A DNA stretch of 64,000 bases from Gallaecimonas xiamenensis 3-C-1 (GTDB taxonomy: Bacteria > Pseudomonadota > Gammaproteobacteria > Enterobacterales > Gallaecimonadaceae): NCBI RefSeq assembly GCF_000299915.1, contig NZ_AMRI01000002.1:124001-188000 (forward strand), written 5' to 3'. The notes under the pieces were generated by a model. That model saw only the letters and a list, made by a program, of their open reading frames with translations, ran no database searches and was not told the origin of the DNA. Numbering within the stretch: position 1 is the first letter of the stretch; each line of letters opens with the position of its first letter. The position numbers and the translations under genes were made by a program. Below, in pieces: positions 27,368-37,341 of the stretch.

Positions 27368-29041
27368 ATGAGCGCTATCGTTTTGCTGGTTCTTGGGTTG
27401 GGGGGAATGGCCCTGGGCTATTTCGTCTATTCCCGCTTCATCGCCACTCACGTCTACCGTCTTGAGGAAGACTTCAAGACCCCTGCCCACGAGATGGAAG
27501 ACGGGGTGGACTTCGTGCCCACCAACAAATTCGTGTTGTGGGGCCACCACTTCACCTCCGTAGCCGGGGCTGCCCCCATAGTGGGCCCGGCCATCGCCGT
27601 GATCTGGGGCTGGCTGCCGGCCTTTCTCTGGGTCACCTTGGGGACCATTTTCTTTGCCGGCGTCCATGACTTCGGGGCCATCTGGGCCAGTATCCGCAAC
27701 AGGGCCAAGTCCGTCGGTGCCCTGACCGGGGAAGTGGTGGGCAAGCGGGCCCGCTCGGTATTCATGATCGTCATCTTCCTGGTGCTGTTGATGGTCAACG
27801 CCGTGTTCGGTGTGGTTATCGCCAAGCTGCTGATCAACAACCCCGGCGCCGTGGTGCCGGTGTGGGGGGCGGTGGCCGTGGCCCTGGTGATAGGCCAGCT
27901 GATCTACCGCTTCAAGATGAGCCTTGGGCTGGTGTCGGTGGTGGGCATAGTGGTGTTGTACTGGCTGATCTACATCGGGCCTTCAGTGCCGGTGACCCTG
28001 CCTGACAACGTCATGGGCCTGTCTCCTTCCGCGTCCTGGATCCTGCTGCTGTTCGCCTATGCCGCCGTGGCATCCCTGCTGCCGGTATGGATGCTGCTCC
28101 AGCCCCGTGACTACATCAACGGCCTGCAACTGTTCGTCGGCCTTATCCTGCTCTACGCCGCCGTGCTGATCGCCAACCCCACAGTGGTGGCACCGATGAT
28201 CAACATGGATGTGCCGGCCAATACCCCGTCGCTGATCCCGCTGCTGTTCGTGACCATCGCCTGCGGCGCCATCTCCGGCTTCCATGGCCTGGTGGCCTCG
28301 GGTACCACCTCCAAGCAGCTCAACAAGGAAACCGACGCCCGCTTCGTAGGCTACTTCGGTGCTGTGGGTGAAGGCGCCCTGGCCCTGGCGGCCATCATTG
28401 CCGCCACTGCCGGTTTTGCCTCCCTGGCCGACTGGCAGGCGGTGTACAGCGCCTTCGGTAAGGGCGGCGTGTTGGCCTTTGTGGACGGCGGCGCCGTTAT
28501 CCTCAATGCCGGTACCGGCATCGATGTGGCTGTGGCTTCCACCATGCTCACCGTTATGGCGGCGCTCTTTGCCGGCACCACCATGGATACCGGCCTGCGC
28601 CTGCAGCGCTACATCTTCCAGGAGTGGGGCGAGATCTACGGCATCAAGTGGATGGGCAAGGCCTTCCCCGCCACCACCCTGGCGGTGGCCAGCTGTCTGG
28701 TGCTGGCCTTCGGTGCCGGTGGCGCCGACGGTTCCGGCGGCCTGCTGATCTGGCCCTTGTTCGGTACCACCAACCAGTTGCTGGCGGGCCTGACCTTGCT
28801 GGTGATCACCGTGATGCTGGTGCGCCGCAAGGCACCGTCCATCTACACCATGGCACCGCTGATCTTTCTGCTGGTGATGACCCTGGCGGCCCTGTTGCTG
28901 CAGCTCAAGGGCTTCTACGACCAGCAGAAATGGTTCCTGCTGGGCCTGGATGTGGTGGTGCTGGTTGCCGCCATACTGGTGACTTTGGAATGCGCCGCCG
29001 TGCTGATCGCCGAGAAGCGCAAGGCCGCCCAGGCTGACTGA
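27368..29041 (+). CDS. cstA: CstA-family peptide/pyruvate transporter, short form
   Basis: Inner-membrane transporter of the carbon-starvation family; E. coli CstA takes up peptides and pyruvate and BtsT takes up pyruvate. The 557-residue product is shorter than the roughly 700-residue E. coli proteins. Core motifs are kept: FVPTNKFVLWGHHFTSVAGAAPIVGP near residue 60, LLQPRDYINGLQL, and ITIACGAISGFHGL-like VTIACGAISGFHGLVASGTT. A TATAAT box lies at 27333-27338. The stop overlaps the next ATG (TGATGA), making it the first gene of a three-gene unit. Confidence 0.92.
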   Translation: MSAIVLLVLGLGGMALGYFVYSRFIATHVYRLEEDFKTPAHEMEDGVDFVPTNKFVLWGHHFTSVAGAAPIVGPAIAVIWGWLPAFLWVTLGTIFFAGVHDFGAIWASIRNRAKSVGALTGEVVGKRARSVFMIVIFLVLLMVNAVFGVVIAKLLINNPGAVVPVWGAVAVALVIGQLIYRFKMSLGLVSVVGIVVLYWLIYIGPSVPVTLPDNVMGLSPSASWILLLFAYAAVASLLPVWMLLQPRDYINGLQLFVGLILLYAAVLIANPTVVAPMINMDVPANTPSLIPLLFVTIACGAISGFHGLVASGTTSKQLNKETDARFVGYFGAVGEGALALAAIIAATAGFASLADWQAVYSAFGKGGVLAFVDGGAVILNAGTGIDVAVASTMLTVMAALFAGTTMDTGLRLQRYIFQEWGEIYGIKWMGKAFPATTLAVASCLVLAFGAGGADGSGGLLIWPLFGTTNQLLAGLTLLVITVMLVRRKAPSIYTMAPLIFLLVMTLAALLLQLKGFYDQQKWFLLGLDVVVLVAAILVTLECAAVLIAEKRKAAQAD

Positions 29042-29319
29042 TGAAAGGCAGCCTGTCCAAGCTTAAGTTCTGGTACCACAAAGCCGGTGAACTGGGGGCG
29101 CAGTATTACAACGCCCCCTACCGCGCCGCCATCGCCCGGGCCAAGCGTGACGAGGACGACTTGTTCATGCTGCTGGTGTTTTCCGAGATGATGGGGGTGC
29201 CCAACCCGGCATCCTGGTACTGCCTGGAGCTCCAACCCCTGCTGATGGAAAGGTTCCACCAGTGGCACCAGCGCATGGGCATGGAGCGTTCACCCCTGGA
29301 CAACTTCCGGTGTTGCTGA
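29041..29319 (+). CDS. Small protein ending in Cys-Cys, partner of CstA and the ArsA-like ATPase
   Basis: A 92-residue soluble protein. It is basic and aromatic at the start (KLKFWYHKAGELGAQYYN), has a hydrophobic centre (DDLFMLLVFSEMMGVPNP) and ends RCC directly before the stop. A terminal Cys-Cys also occurs in the YbdD/YjiX proteins next to CstA in E. coli and in the small family named for a terminal CC; I judge it belongs to the latter by memory. Both flanking genes overlap it by one base, so the three are very likely co-translated. Function unknown. Confidence 0.75.
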   Translation: MKGSLSKLKFWYHKAGELGAQYYNAPYRAAIARAKRDEDDLFMLLVFSEMMGVPNPASWYCLELQPLLMERFHQWHQRMGMERSPLDNFRCC

Positions 29320-30332
29320 TGTCGCTGGATCTGAACAAACTCATCGCCGAAAAACGGCTGCTGCTGGTAGGGGGCAAGGGCGGCGTGGGTAAAACCACGG
29401 TGTCCGCTTCCCTGGCGGTGGCGGCGGCCGAAGCCGGCCGCAGGGTGCTGCTGGTGTCCACGGATCCGGCCCACAGCCTGTCCGACGCCTTCGACAAGCC
29501 TATTGGCGGTGTCGAGACCATGCTGGCCCCCAACCTGACGGTGCTGGAACTGGACCCGGACGCCGAGGTAGATGCCTACCTCGACCGGGTGCTGGGCCAG
29601 ATGCGCCGTTATGTGGGCCCGGATCAGGTAGCCGAGCTCAGCAGGCAACTGCGCCTGACCCGCCAGTCTCCCGGCGCCCAGGAAGCGGCGCTGCTCGAAC
29701 GCATGGCCAAGCTGATGGAAGAGGGCCTGGAGCAGTATGACCTGTTGGTGTTCGATACAGCCCCTACCGGCCATACCCTGCGGCTGCTTTCCCTGCCGGA
29801 GGTGATGGCGGCCTGGACAGACGGCCTGTTGAAGCACAACAAGCGCTCGGAAAAACTGGGTGAAGTGCTGGCGCACCTGACCCCGGGGCGTAGCATCAAC
29901 AACCCCATGGGGGACCCCAAGGACAACGCCCTTGAGGGGTTGGACGACAAAGGCAAAGAACTGGCCGAAACCCTGCTCAGGCGGCAACGGCTATTTCACC
30001 GCACCCGTCACCTGCTGGCGGATGCGGTCAAAACCGCCTTCCTGTTTGTGCTGACTCCGGAAAAGCTGCCGATCTTGGAAACCCAAAGGGCGGTGCAGGC
30101 CTTGCAGGAGTCCAAGATCCCGGTGGTCGGCGCCGTGGTGAACCGGGTGCTGCCCGACGTAGCTGACAGCCCTTTCTGGGCCGCCCGCTTCGAACGCCAG
30201 CAGCGCCACCTGGACGACATCAAGGAACGGCTAAAGGCCCTGCCCAGGGTTGAGGTACCGCTCTGGGAAGATGATATCCAGGGCCTGGACAACCTGGGCG
30301 CCTTTGCCAAGGTGCTGACCGCCGCCCGATAA
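29319..30332 (+). CDS. ArsA/Get3-family ATPase
   Basis: A 337-residue deviant-Walker P-loop ATPase starting at the ATG that overlaps the preceding stop. The P-loop VGGKGGVGKTT is at residues 17-27, with the signature Lys; switch motifs STDPAHSLSDAFD and DTAPTGHTLRLLSLPE follow. It is a single ArsA half, like Get3. The translated sequence contains no cysteine, so it lacks both the arsenite-binding cysteines of ArsA and the zinc CxxC of Get3. No arsenic genes are nearby. Context ties it to CstA and the CC protein; a chaperone or assembly role is inference. Confidence 0.9.
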   Translation: MSLDLNKLIAEKRLLLVGGKGGVGKTTVSASLAVAAAEAGRRVLLVSTDPAHSLSDAFDKPIGGVETMLAPNLTVLELDPDAEVDAYLDRVLGQMRRYVGPDQVAELSRQLRLTRQSPGAQEAALLERMAKLMEEGLEQYDLLVFDTAPTGHTLRLLSLPEVMAAWTDGLLKHNKRSEKLGEVLAHLTPGRSINNPMGDPKDNALEGLDDKGKELAETLLRRQRLFHRTRHLLADAVKTAFLFVLTPEKLPILETQRAVQALQESKIPVVGAVVNRVLPDVADSPFWAARFERQQRHLDDIKERLKALPRVEVPLWEDDIQGLDNLGAFAKVLTAAR

Positions 30333-30333
30333 A

Positions 30334-30361
30334 GAAGCCGCCTTAGGGCGGCTTTCTTTTT
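30334..30361 (+). terminator. Terminator of the cstA operon
   Basis: AGCCGCC-TTAG-GGCGGCT hairpin followed by TTCTTTTT. Confidence 0.85.
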
Positions 30362-30416
30362 GGTGCGATTTGGCCCTAAACCCGCAGCGTGCCAGCGCCG
30401 CCGCCAAGGACCCTTC

Positions 30417-30453
30417 ATAGAAAAAATCTATCACCTCAATTTGTCGCAATCGC
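30417..30453 (+). promoter_or_regulatory. Putative OxyR site upstream of katG
   Basis: ATAG-n7-CTAT (30417-30431) is a perfect OxyR half. After 7 more bases comes a weaker half, ATTT-n7-TCGC (30439-30453). The overall spacing equals the four-box OxyR consensus. It lies about 120 bases upstream of the katG ATG. katG is a classical OxyR target. Confidence 0.5.
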
Positions 30454-30507
30454 ATGTATTGGAGGTGGTGGCCTGCTATCTTTTTCAGAGGTTATCCAAA
30501 GTGGTGA

Positions 30508-32736
<2,229 letters not shown>

Positions 32737-32747
32737 GGGGTATCAGG

Positions 32748-32779
32748 AAAAAAAACCGCCGCAATAGCGGCGGTTTTTT
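32748..32779. terminator. Bidirectional terminator between katG and the lipoprotein hydrolase gene
   Basis: ACCGCCGC-AATA-GCGGCGGT hairpin with A-run and T-run on the two sides. Confidence 0.9.
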
Positions 32780-33752
32780 ATGGGCTTGGAGCGTTGCTGG
32801 GCGACAGTGGTACCGGCATCGGCTGGTGCAGGCTGGTTGCCAGCCACTGGTCCAGCAGCTGTTGCATGTCATTGCTGGGGGAGAGGATGCTCAAATGGCT
32901 CTCCTGGTTGCCCTGCCAGCGGGTCAGGGCCGGTGCCTTCAATTGTGGCGCCCAGTCGTCGCGGATAACGCCATCGTGTTTGGCGGCCAGCAGCAACAAT
33001 GGGTCTTGCCAGCTTGCCAACAGGGGGCGCAGGTCGGTTTGGTGTTCGCTGATCTGCATCTTGGTCAGGGCGTCATCCAAGCCGGCATTGAGGCTGCCTT
33101 GCGGTATCAGTTTGCTCAGCAGGGGAGAAAAGGCCGCCGAAGCACTCTGGCTGGCCTCTTTAAAAGGGCTGCTGGGGGTCATCAACACCAGAGCGTCGGC
33201 ATGGATCCGCTCGGCCAGGTAGGTAGCCGCGATGGCGCCCATGGAGTGGCCCACCACCAGCCAAGGCCTGGGCATCTGGTGTTTGCTAAACCAGGGGGCC
33301 AGGTAATCGGCGTCTCGCACACCAAAGCTAAAGTCCTCGATGCTGGTGTAGCCCTGGGCTGGCAGGTCCGGTAACAGGGTGTGAAAGCCGCGGCTCTGAA
33401 AATAGATACTCCAGGGCATCATGGTCATGTAACTGCTGCTAAAACCCGGCAACAAGATCACGGTGCCACTCAGCGCACTTTGGGTGGCACGGATCTCAGT
33501 GGCCCTGTGCTCGATATCGAGGCTATAGGTTAAAGTGAAACTGTCCGGGGACTTGTCCATGGCCGCCCAAGGCTGGCCGTCCATAAAGGCAATGCAGGGT
33601 GCCGGGCAGTGGTTGTGGACCTGCAGGCCCAGGAGGGATGCCGGGATGTCGCCGAAGCTGGGCCGCTGGCGCTCAGGCTGGGTGCTTAGCTCGGTCACAT
33701 AGCTGGCGCAGCCGCTCAGCAACACGGCCAGTAGAAGAAGGGGCCATTTCAT
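32778..33752 (-). CDS. Lipoprotein alpha/beta hydrolase
   Basis: A 324-residue serine hydrolase predicted to be lipid-anchored. The signal ends in a lipobox, LLSGC, with Cys15 as the acylated residue. The hydrolase core has the oxyanion-like VILLPGFSSSYM, the nucleophile elbow GHSMG near residue 168, AAKHDGVI with a candidate Asp, and NQESHLSIL with a candidate His. Monoacylglycerol-lipase-like organisation; substrate unknown. It is single-gene, convergent with katG, and its stop lies in the shared terminator. Confidence 0.82.
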   Translation of the reverse strand: MKWPLLLLAVLLSGCASYVTELSTQPERQRPSFGDIPASLLGLQVHNHCPAPCIAFMDGQPWAAMDKSPDSFTLTYSLDIEHRATEIRATQSALSGTVILLPGFSSSYMTMMPWSIYFQSRGFHTLLPDLPAQGYTSIEDFSFGVRDADYLAPWFSKHQMPRPWLVVGHSMGAIAATYLAERIHADALVLMTPSSPFKEASQSASAAFSPLLSKLIPQGSLNAGLDDALTKMQISEHQTDLRPLLASWQDPLLLLAAKHDGVIRDDWAPQLKAPALTRWQGNQESHLSILSPSNDMQQLLDQWLATSLHQPMPVPLSPSNAPSP

Positions 33753-33863
33753 GTTCCGTCCGGGTTGGCTTTTATGACGTCAATGTCGATGTTTTTAATA
33801 TGCATCAATGCTTTAGGTGTAGCAACCAAGGGTGAAGATAAGCTCTGAGCTTGGTACTAGGGC

Positions 33864-33897
33864 AAAAAACCCCCCCACCTTGGTCGGGGGGTTTTTC
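33864..33897 (-). terminator. Terminator of the NmrA-like reductase gene
   Basis: CCCCCCG and GGGGGGG-type arms with A-run (T-run on the minus strand) at 33864-33869; it could also work in the plus direction. Confidence 0.8.
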
Positions 33898-33899
33898 TT

Positions 33900-34538
33900 T
33901 TAGTAGGCCAGGGTAAAGCGGCCGTTGACGTGGGCCGGGCTTTCCAGCTCGTCGATCATGGCCTTGGCGTAGTCCTCTACCGAGATCTGGCTGTTGCCGT
34001 CCTGGTCGGTCAGCAGCTGGTCGGTGCCCAGGCGGTATTGGCCGGTACGTTCACCGGGAGCGATGATGGCGGCCGGTGACAGCATGGTCCAGGGCAGGTC
34101 AGATTGGCCGCGCAGCTTGTTCAGGGCATAGCGGGCACCCTCGGCGGACGCCTTGTACTCGGCCGGGAAGCTGGGGGTGTCGATCAGCAGCACCCCTGGG
34201 GCGACTTCCAGGGAGCCGGCGCCGCCCACCACCAGCAGCCGCTTGGCGCCGGCGGCCTTGGCAGCGGCCAGTATGCTGTCCAAACCTTTGGCGTAGTAGC
34301 CTTCGATGTCCTGCTGGGCATGGCCGGAGAAGGCGCTCAGTACGGCATCAAAGCCCTTGAGCTGCTCCCCAAGGTGCTGGGTGTCCTGCACGTCGGTTTT
34401 GGCAATGGTCAGGCCCGGCTGGGCGGTCAGGCGCTCGGGGCGGCTGACCAGGGCGGTAACGCTGTGGCCACGGCTCAGAGCCTCTTCACGCAGGGCAGAA
34501 CCGATAAAGCCGCTGGCACCGATAAGGGCGATTTTCAT
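33900..34538 (-). CDS. NAD(P)-binding NmrA/atypical short-chain reductase
   Basis: A 212-residue Rossmann protein. The nucleotide loop GASGFIGS is at residues 7-14; later segments AKTDVQDTQHLGEQLKGFDAV, KRLLVVGGAG and PWTMLSPAAIIAPG are typical of the YwnB/YhfK-like branch of NAD(P)H-binding proteins. Such proteins act as reductases or redox sensors. It is divergent from a LysR gene, with a perfect dyad in the 111-base gap, so the LysR protein probably controls it. Confidence 0.85.
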   Translation of the reverse strand: MKIALIGASGFIGSALREEALSRGHSVTALVSRPERLTAQPGLTIAKTDVQDTQHLGEQLKGFDAVLSAFSGHAQQDIEGYYAKGLDSILAAAKAAGAKRLLVVGGAGSLEVAPGVLLIDTPSFPAEYKASAEGARYALNKLRGQSDLPWTMLSPAAIIAPGERTGQYRLGTDQLLTDQDGNSQISVEDYAKAMIDELESPAHVNGRFTLAY

Positions 34539-34589
34539 AAGACTATTCCTCGTTGATCACTGGGTACGGGATGCAGTCTGCGCCTGTTG

Positions 34590-34616
34590 ATTGATTTGAA
34601 AAACTGCGCAATCAAT
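34590..34616. promoter_or_regulatory. Candidate LysR operator
   Basis: Perfect 7-base inverted repeat ATTGATT-n13-AATCAAT in the divergent gap, containing a T-n11-A core, as expected for a LysR-type regulator binding between its own gene and its target. Confidence 0.5.
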
Positions 34617-34649
34617 AATTCATTGTTGTCATTTTCATAACGGAACCTT

Positions 34650-35549
34650 ATGAGCCAGGACCTGGATCTCAACGCCTTGCCCCTCTTTGTCGCCACAGTG
34701 GAAGCCGGTTCCTTTACCGCAGCGGCAGACCGCCTGGGCTGCACCAAGACCAAGGTGAGCCTTAATATCCGTGCATTGGAACAGCACCTGGGGGTGGCGC
34801 TGTTTAACCGCACCACCCGCCAGGTCAGCCTCACCGACGCCGGCCAGCAGCTCTACCTGCAATGCCAGCCGCTGCTGCGGCGGCTGGGGGAAGCGGTGTC
34901 GGAGGTGGGCAGCAGCGCCCGCGAGTTGAGCGGCACCTTGCGGATAACGGCGCCGGTGGACCACATGGCCCAGAGCCTGGCCCCGGCGGCGGCCGCCTTT
35001 GCCAAGCTTCATCCCGGCCTCAATATCGAGCTGCGCAGCGGCGACAAGGTAGCCGACATGGTGCGCGACGGCATAGATGTGGCCATCCGCATGGGCTGGC
35101 TGAAGGACTCGAGCCTGCGCGCCCAGAAGCTGGGGGAGTTTGAACAGGTCTTGCTGGCATCCAAGGAGTACCTGGCCCAGATGGGTGTGCCTGAGCATCC
35201 TGGCGAACTGAACCGCCACCGCTGGCTGGACTTCACGCCCCTGCCCAGCTCCCTTACCTGGACCTTCGAGCGCCCAGGGGAACAGGTGCAAGTGCAGATG
35301 CACGGCGCCTTCAAGGTGGACAGCACGGCGGCCCTGCGCAGCCTGTTGCTGGCCGGAGCCGGGTTGTCGGTAATGGCCCGCTTCGGGGCTGTCGGGGAGG
35401 CCGATCTGGTGCAGTTATTGCCCCAATGGCAGCTGCCAAGGGGCGGCGTCTATGCGGTGTTCCCGCCCGGCGCCTTTATCCCGGCCCGGGTCCGGGCCTT
35501 TGTGGACTTCTATCGGGACTGGCTGGCCGGCTCTGTGCCCAAGGCATAA
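34650..35549 (+). CDS. LysR-family transcriptional regulator
   Basis: A 299-residue regulator with an N-terminal winged helix (about 7-66; LPLFVATVEAGSFTAAADRLG, then TKVSLNIRALEQHLG) and a periplasmic-binding-like effector domain (about 92-295; GTLRITAPVDHMAQSLAP). This is the CrgA/DsdC-like group that often flanks quinone or aldehyde reductases. A normal LysR helix has SxSxxS/T; here TKTKVS stands in its place. It probably regulates the divergent reductase and itself. The stop overlaps the A-run of the phytase terminator. Confidence 0.9.
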   Translation: MSQDLDLNALPLFVATVEAGSFTAAADRLGCTKTKVSLNIRALEQHLGVALFNRTTRQVSLTDAGQQLYLQCQPLLRRLGEAVSEVGSSARELSGTLRITAPVDHMAQSLAPAAAAFAKLHPGLNIELRSGDKVADMVRDGIDVAIRMGWLKDSSLRAQKLGEFEQVLLASKEYLAQMGVPEHPGELNRHRWLDFTPLPSSLTWTFERPGEQVQVQMHGAFKVDSTAALRSLLLAGAGLSVMARFGAVGEADLVQLLPQWQLPRGGVYAVFPPGAFIPARVRAFVDFYRDWLAGSVPKA

Positions 35550-35572
35550 AAAAGGCAGGCCCTTGGCCTGCC
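35547..35572 (-). terminator. Terminator of the phytase operon
   Basis: GGCAGGC-CCTTG-GCCTGCC hairpin with an A-run at 35548-35553, which reads as a T-run on the minus strand. Confidence 0.8.
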
Positions 35573-35592
35573 GAATGGGTAAGAAGTATTGC

Positions 35593-37332
35593 TTATTGTT
35601 GTAGTAATGCCAGTACCTCGGCGAAGGACACCAACTTGAAGTTCTGGCCGGCTTGCGGCACTTGCTTGCGCCCGTCCTGCACTACCAGCAGCCCCTGGGG
35701 GTAGCCCGGCAGGGGTTGGGCCGTTACTTCTAGGCCGTCGGTTTCGCTGGCCCCGTCTATGGCCCGCTCGCCGTTGAGGCCGATGCGAAAGCGCCCCTGG
35801 TAGTCATAGGGGGGCAGGGCGCTGTACAGCACGTAGCTGTCGTTGCCCTGGCTGGAGGCCACCAGCAGCGGCTCTTTACCCTGCCAAAGGGCCAGGCCTT
35901 CCACATCGGCATGGAGTTTGTCGCCCACCTTGGCGATCAGCTGGCCCTTGGGGGCTTGCTGCGGGTCGGCATCAAAGACCCAGATCCCCACGTCTTCTTC
36001 CCCCAGGAACAAGCGACCACGCTGGTCGTCCGCCACGCAGCCCTCGGGTTGGCTGGGCACGGCAAAGTCCCGCAACAGCTCACCGGTGACCTTAGCTCCC
36101 TTGGCCTTGAGGCCGTACTGCAGCACCCGGCCGGACTGGTCGTTGACGATGACCTGCATCTGTCCCTGGGGCTGGTACATGCACAGGCCGTAGATCTCGG
36201 AAAGGGGGGTGGGGATCTCCCCTATGGCCTCTACTTCCCCCGACTCAGGGGCTATGGCGAACAGTTGGATGCTGTTGTGGTCGCGGTGGCTGGCGGCGGC
36301 GATATCCAGGGTCTGGCCGCCGAGTTCAAAGCCATAACGGACATCGACGTTGTTGATGCGGCCCACCGCCAGGCGTTGCAGGCGTTCACCGGCCAGGTTG
36401 TAGACCTCCAGTGCGCCCCGTTTGTCGGTACCCAGGATGCGGCTTTGGGCCGGGGTCTGGCGGTTAAGCCAGATGGCCGGGTCGTCCATGGCGTCACCGA
36501 TGCGATCGGCGGTGGCGGTCTGGGCGCTGGCTTTGACCTCGGCAATGGCCTCGATTGCGGGCCGGGTTACCGTCATGGCCGGCAGGGTTATGGCCTTGCC
36601 TCCCAGGTGGGCCCCTTTGGCGTCCAGCACCAGGGTGCCGGTCTCCCCCAAGTTAAGGGGCAGTTGGCGGCGCCCGGTCGATGGGCTCTTGCTGGCCGCC
36701 GCCGGATAAAAGTCCAAGCCGGTTTCGGCGGCCCTGACCAGCAGGCCATCGGCTCTTACCGCCAGGGCCTGGGTTTCACCCTGCAAGGGGCCGAAGGGGG
36801 CGGCCACGTCCACCAGCTGGCGCTTGGGTTCGGCTTCCAGCTCGGCGCTGTAGCGCCAGATAGCCTGGTCGTCTTCGGCTATGTAAAGGCTTTGTGAGCC
36901 GCTGTCGGTGGCGCAGGCGGTGCTCTTATAGGGGATCGCCAAGGTGCGCAGCTTTAAGGGCGCTTGGCGCCAGGCGCCGTCCCGTACCAGCCATTCTTCG
37001 CCGCTGCCTCTGTCGTCGAGGATAAACAGATGCAGGCTGCCGTCCCTGGGGCTTTGGTAGCTACAGACCGCTTCTACCACCCTGTCCTTGACCGGGGCGC
37101 TGAATACTTGTTGCTGCCCTTGCCAGATATGCAAAACCTGGTCGGCTTTGGTGACCGCCATCAACAGGCTGCCGTCCTGGCTCAGGGCCAGGGGCTCGAA
37201 GGTACCGCCGGCCAGGGTTTGGCCCCCCAGGGTCAGGCCGTATTGGCTCAGGGCCAGGGTGTCCCCCTGGTAGGGGAACTGGGTGGCCAGGGCGCTTTGG
37301 GCCAGCAGGGCCAGGGAAAAAAGGGCTTTCAT
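35593..37332 (-). CDS. Double-domain beta-propeller phytase
   Basis: Secreted calcium-dependent phytase that releases phosphate from inositol hexakisphosphate. The 579-residue product has a signal peptide (MKALFSLALLAQSALA), a degenerate N-terminal propeller (about 20-265) and a complete C-terminal propeller (about 270-579). The latter has the family residues DDPAIW, NNVDVRYGF, EGCVADD with GRLFLGEEDVGIW, and HADVEGLALW. Dual-domain phytases of this layout are known. AAGGAG precedes the ATG and overlaps the stop of the upstream receptor gene, so the two are one operon. Confidence 0.92.
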   Translation of the reverse strand: MKALFSLALLAQSALATQFPYQGDTLALSQYGLTLGGQTLAGGTFEPLALSQDGSLLMAVTKADQVLHIWQGQQQVFSAPVKDRVVEAVCSYQSPRDGSLHLFILDDRGSGEEWLVRDGAWRQAPLKLRTLAIPYKSTACATDSGSQSLYIAEDDQAIWRYSAELEAEPKRQLVDVAAPFGPLQGETQALAVRADGLLVRAAETGLDFYPAAASKSPSTGRRQLPLNLGETGTLVLDAKGAHLGGKAITLPAMTVTRPAIEAIAEVKASAQTATADRIGDAMDDPAIWLNRQTPAQSRILGTDKRGALEVYNLAGERLQRLAVGRINNVDVRYGFELGGQTLDIAAASHRDHNSIQLFAIAPESGEVEAIGEIPTPLSEIYGLCMYQPQGQMQVIVNDQSGRVLQYGLKAKGAKVTGELLRDFAVPSQPEGCVADDQRGRLFLGEEDVGIWVFDADPQQAPKGQLIAKVGDKLHADVEGLALWQGKEPLLVASSQGNDSYVLYSALPPYDYQGRFRIGLNGERAIDGASETDGLEVTAQPLPGYPQGLLVVQDGRKQVPQAGQNFKLVSFAEVLALLQQ

Positions 37333-37341
37333 GTCCGCTCC

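Noticed and set aside
29319-30332. Arsenical pump ATPase function for the ArsA-like gene
   Set aside because: No arsB/arsD/arsC nearby, only one ATPase half, and no cysteines to bind arsenite.
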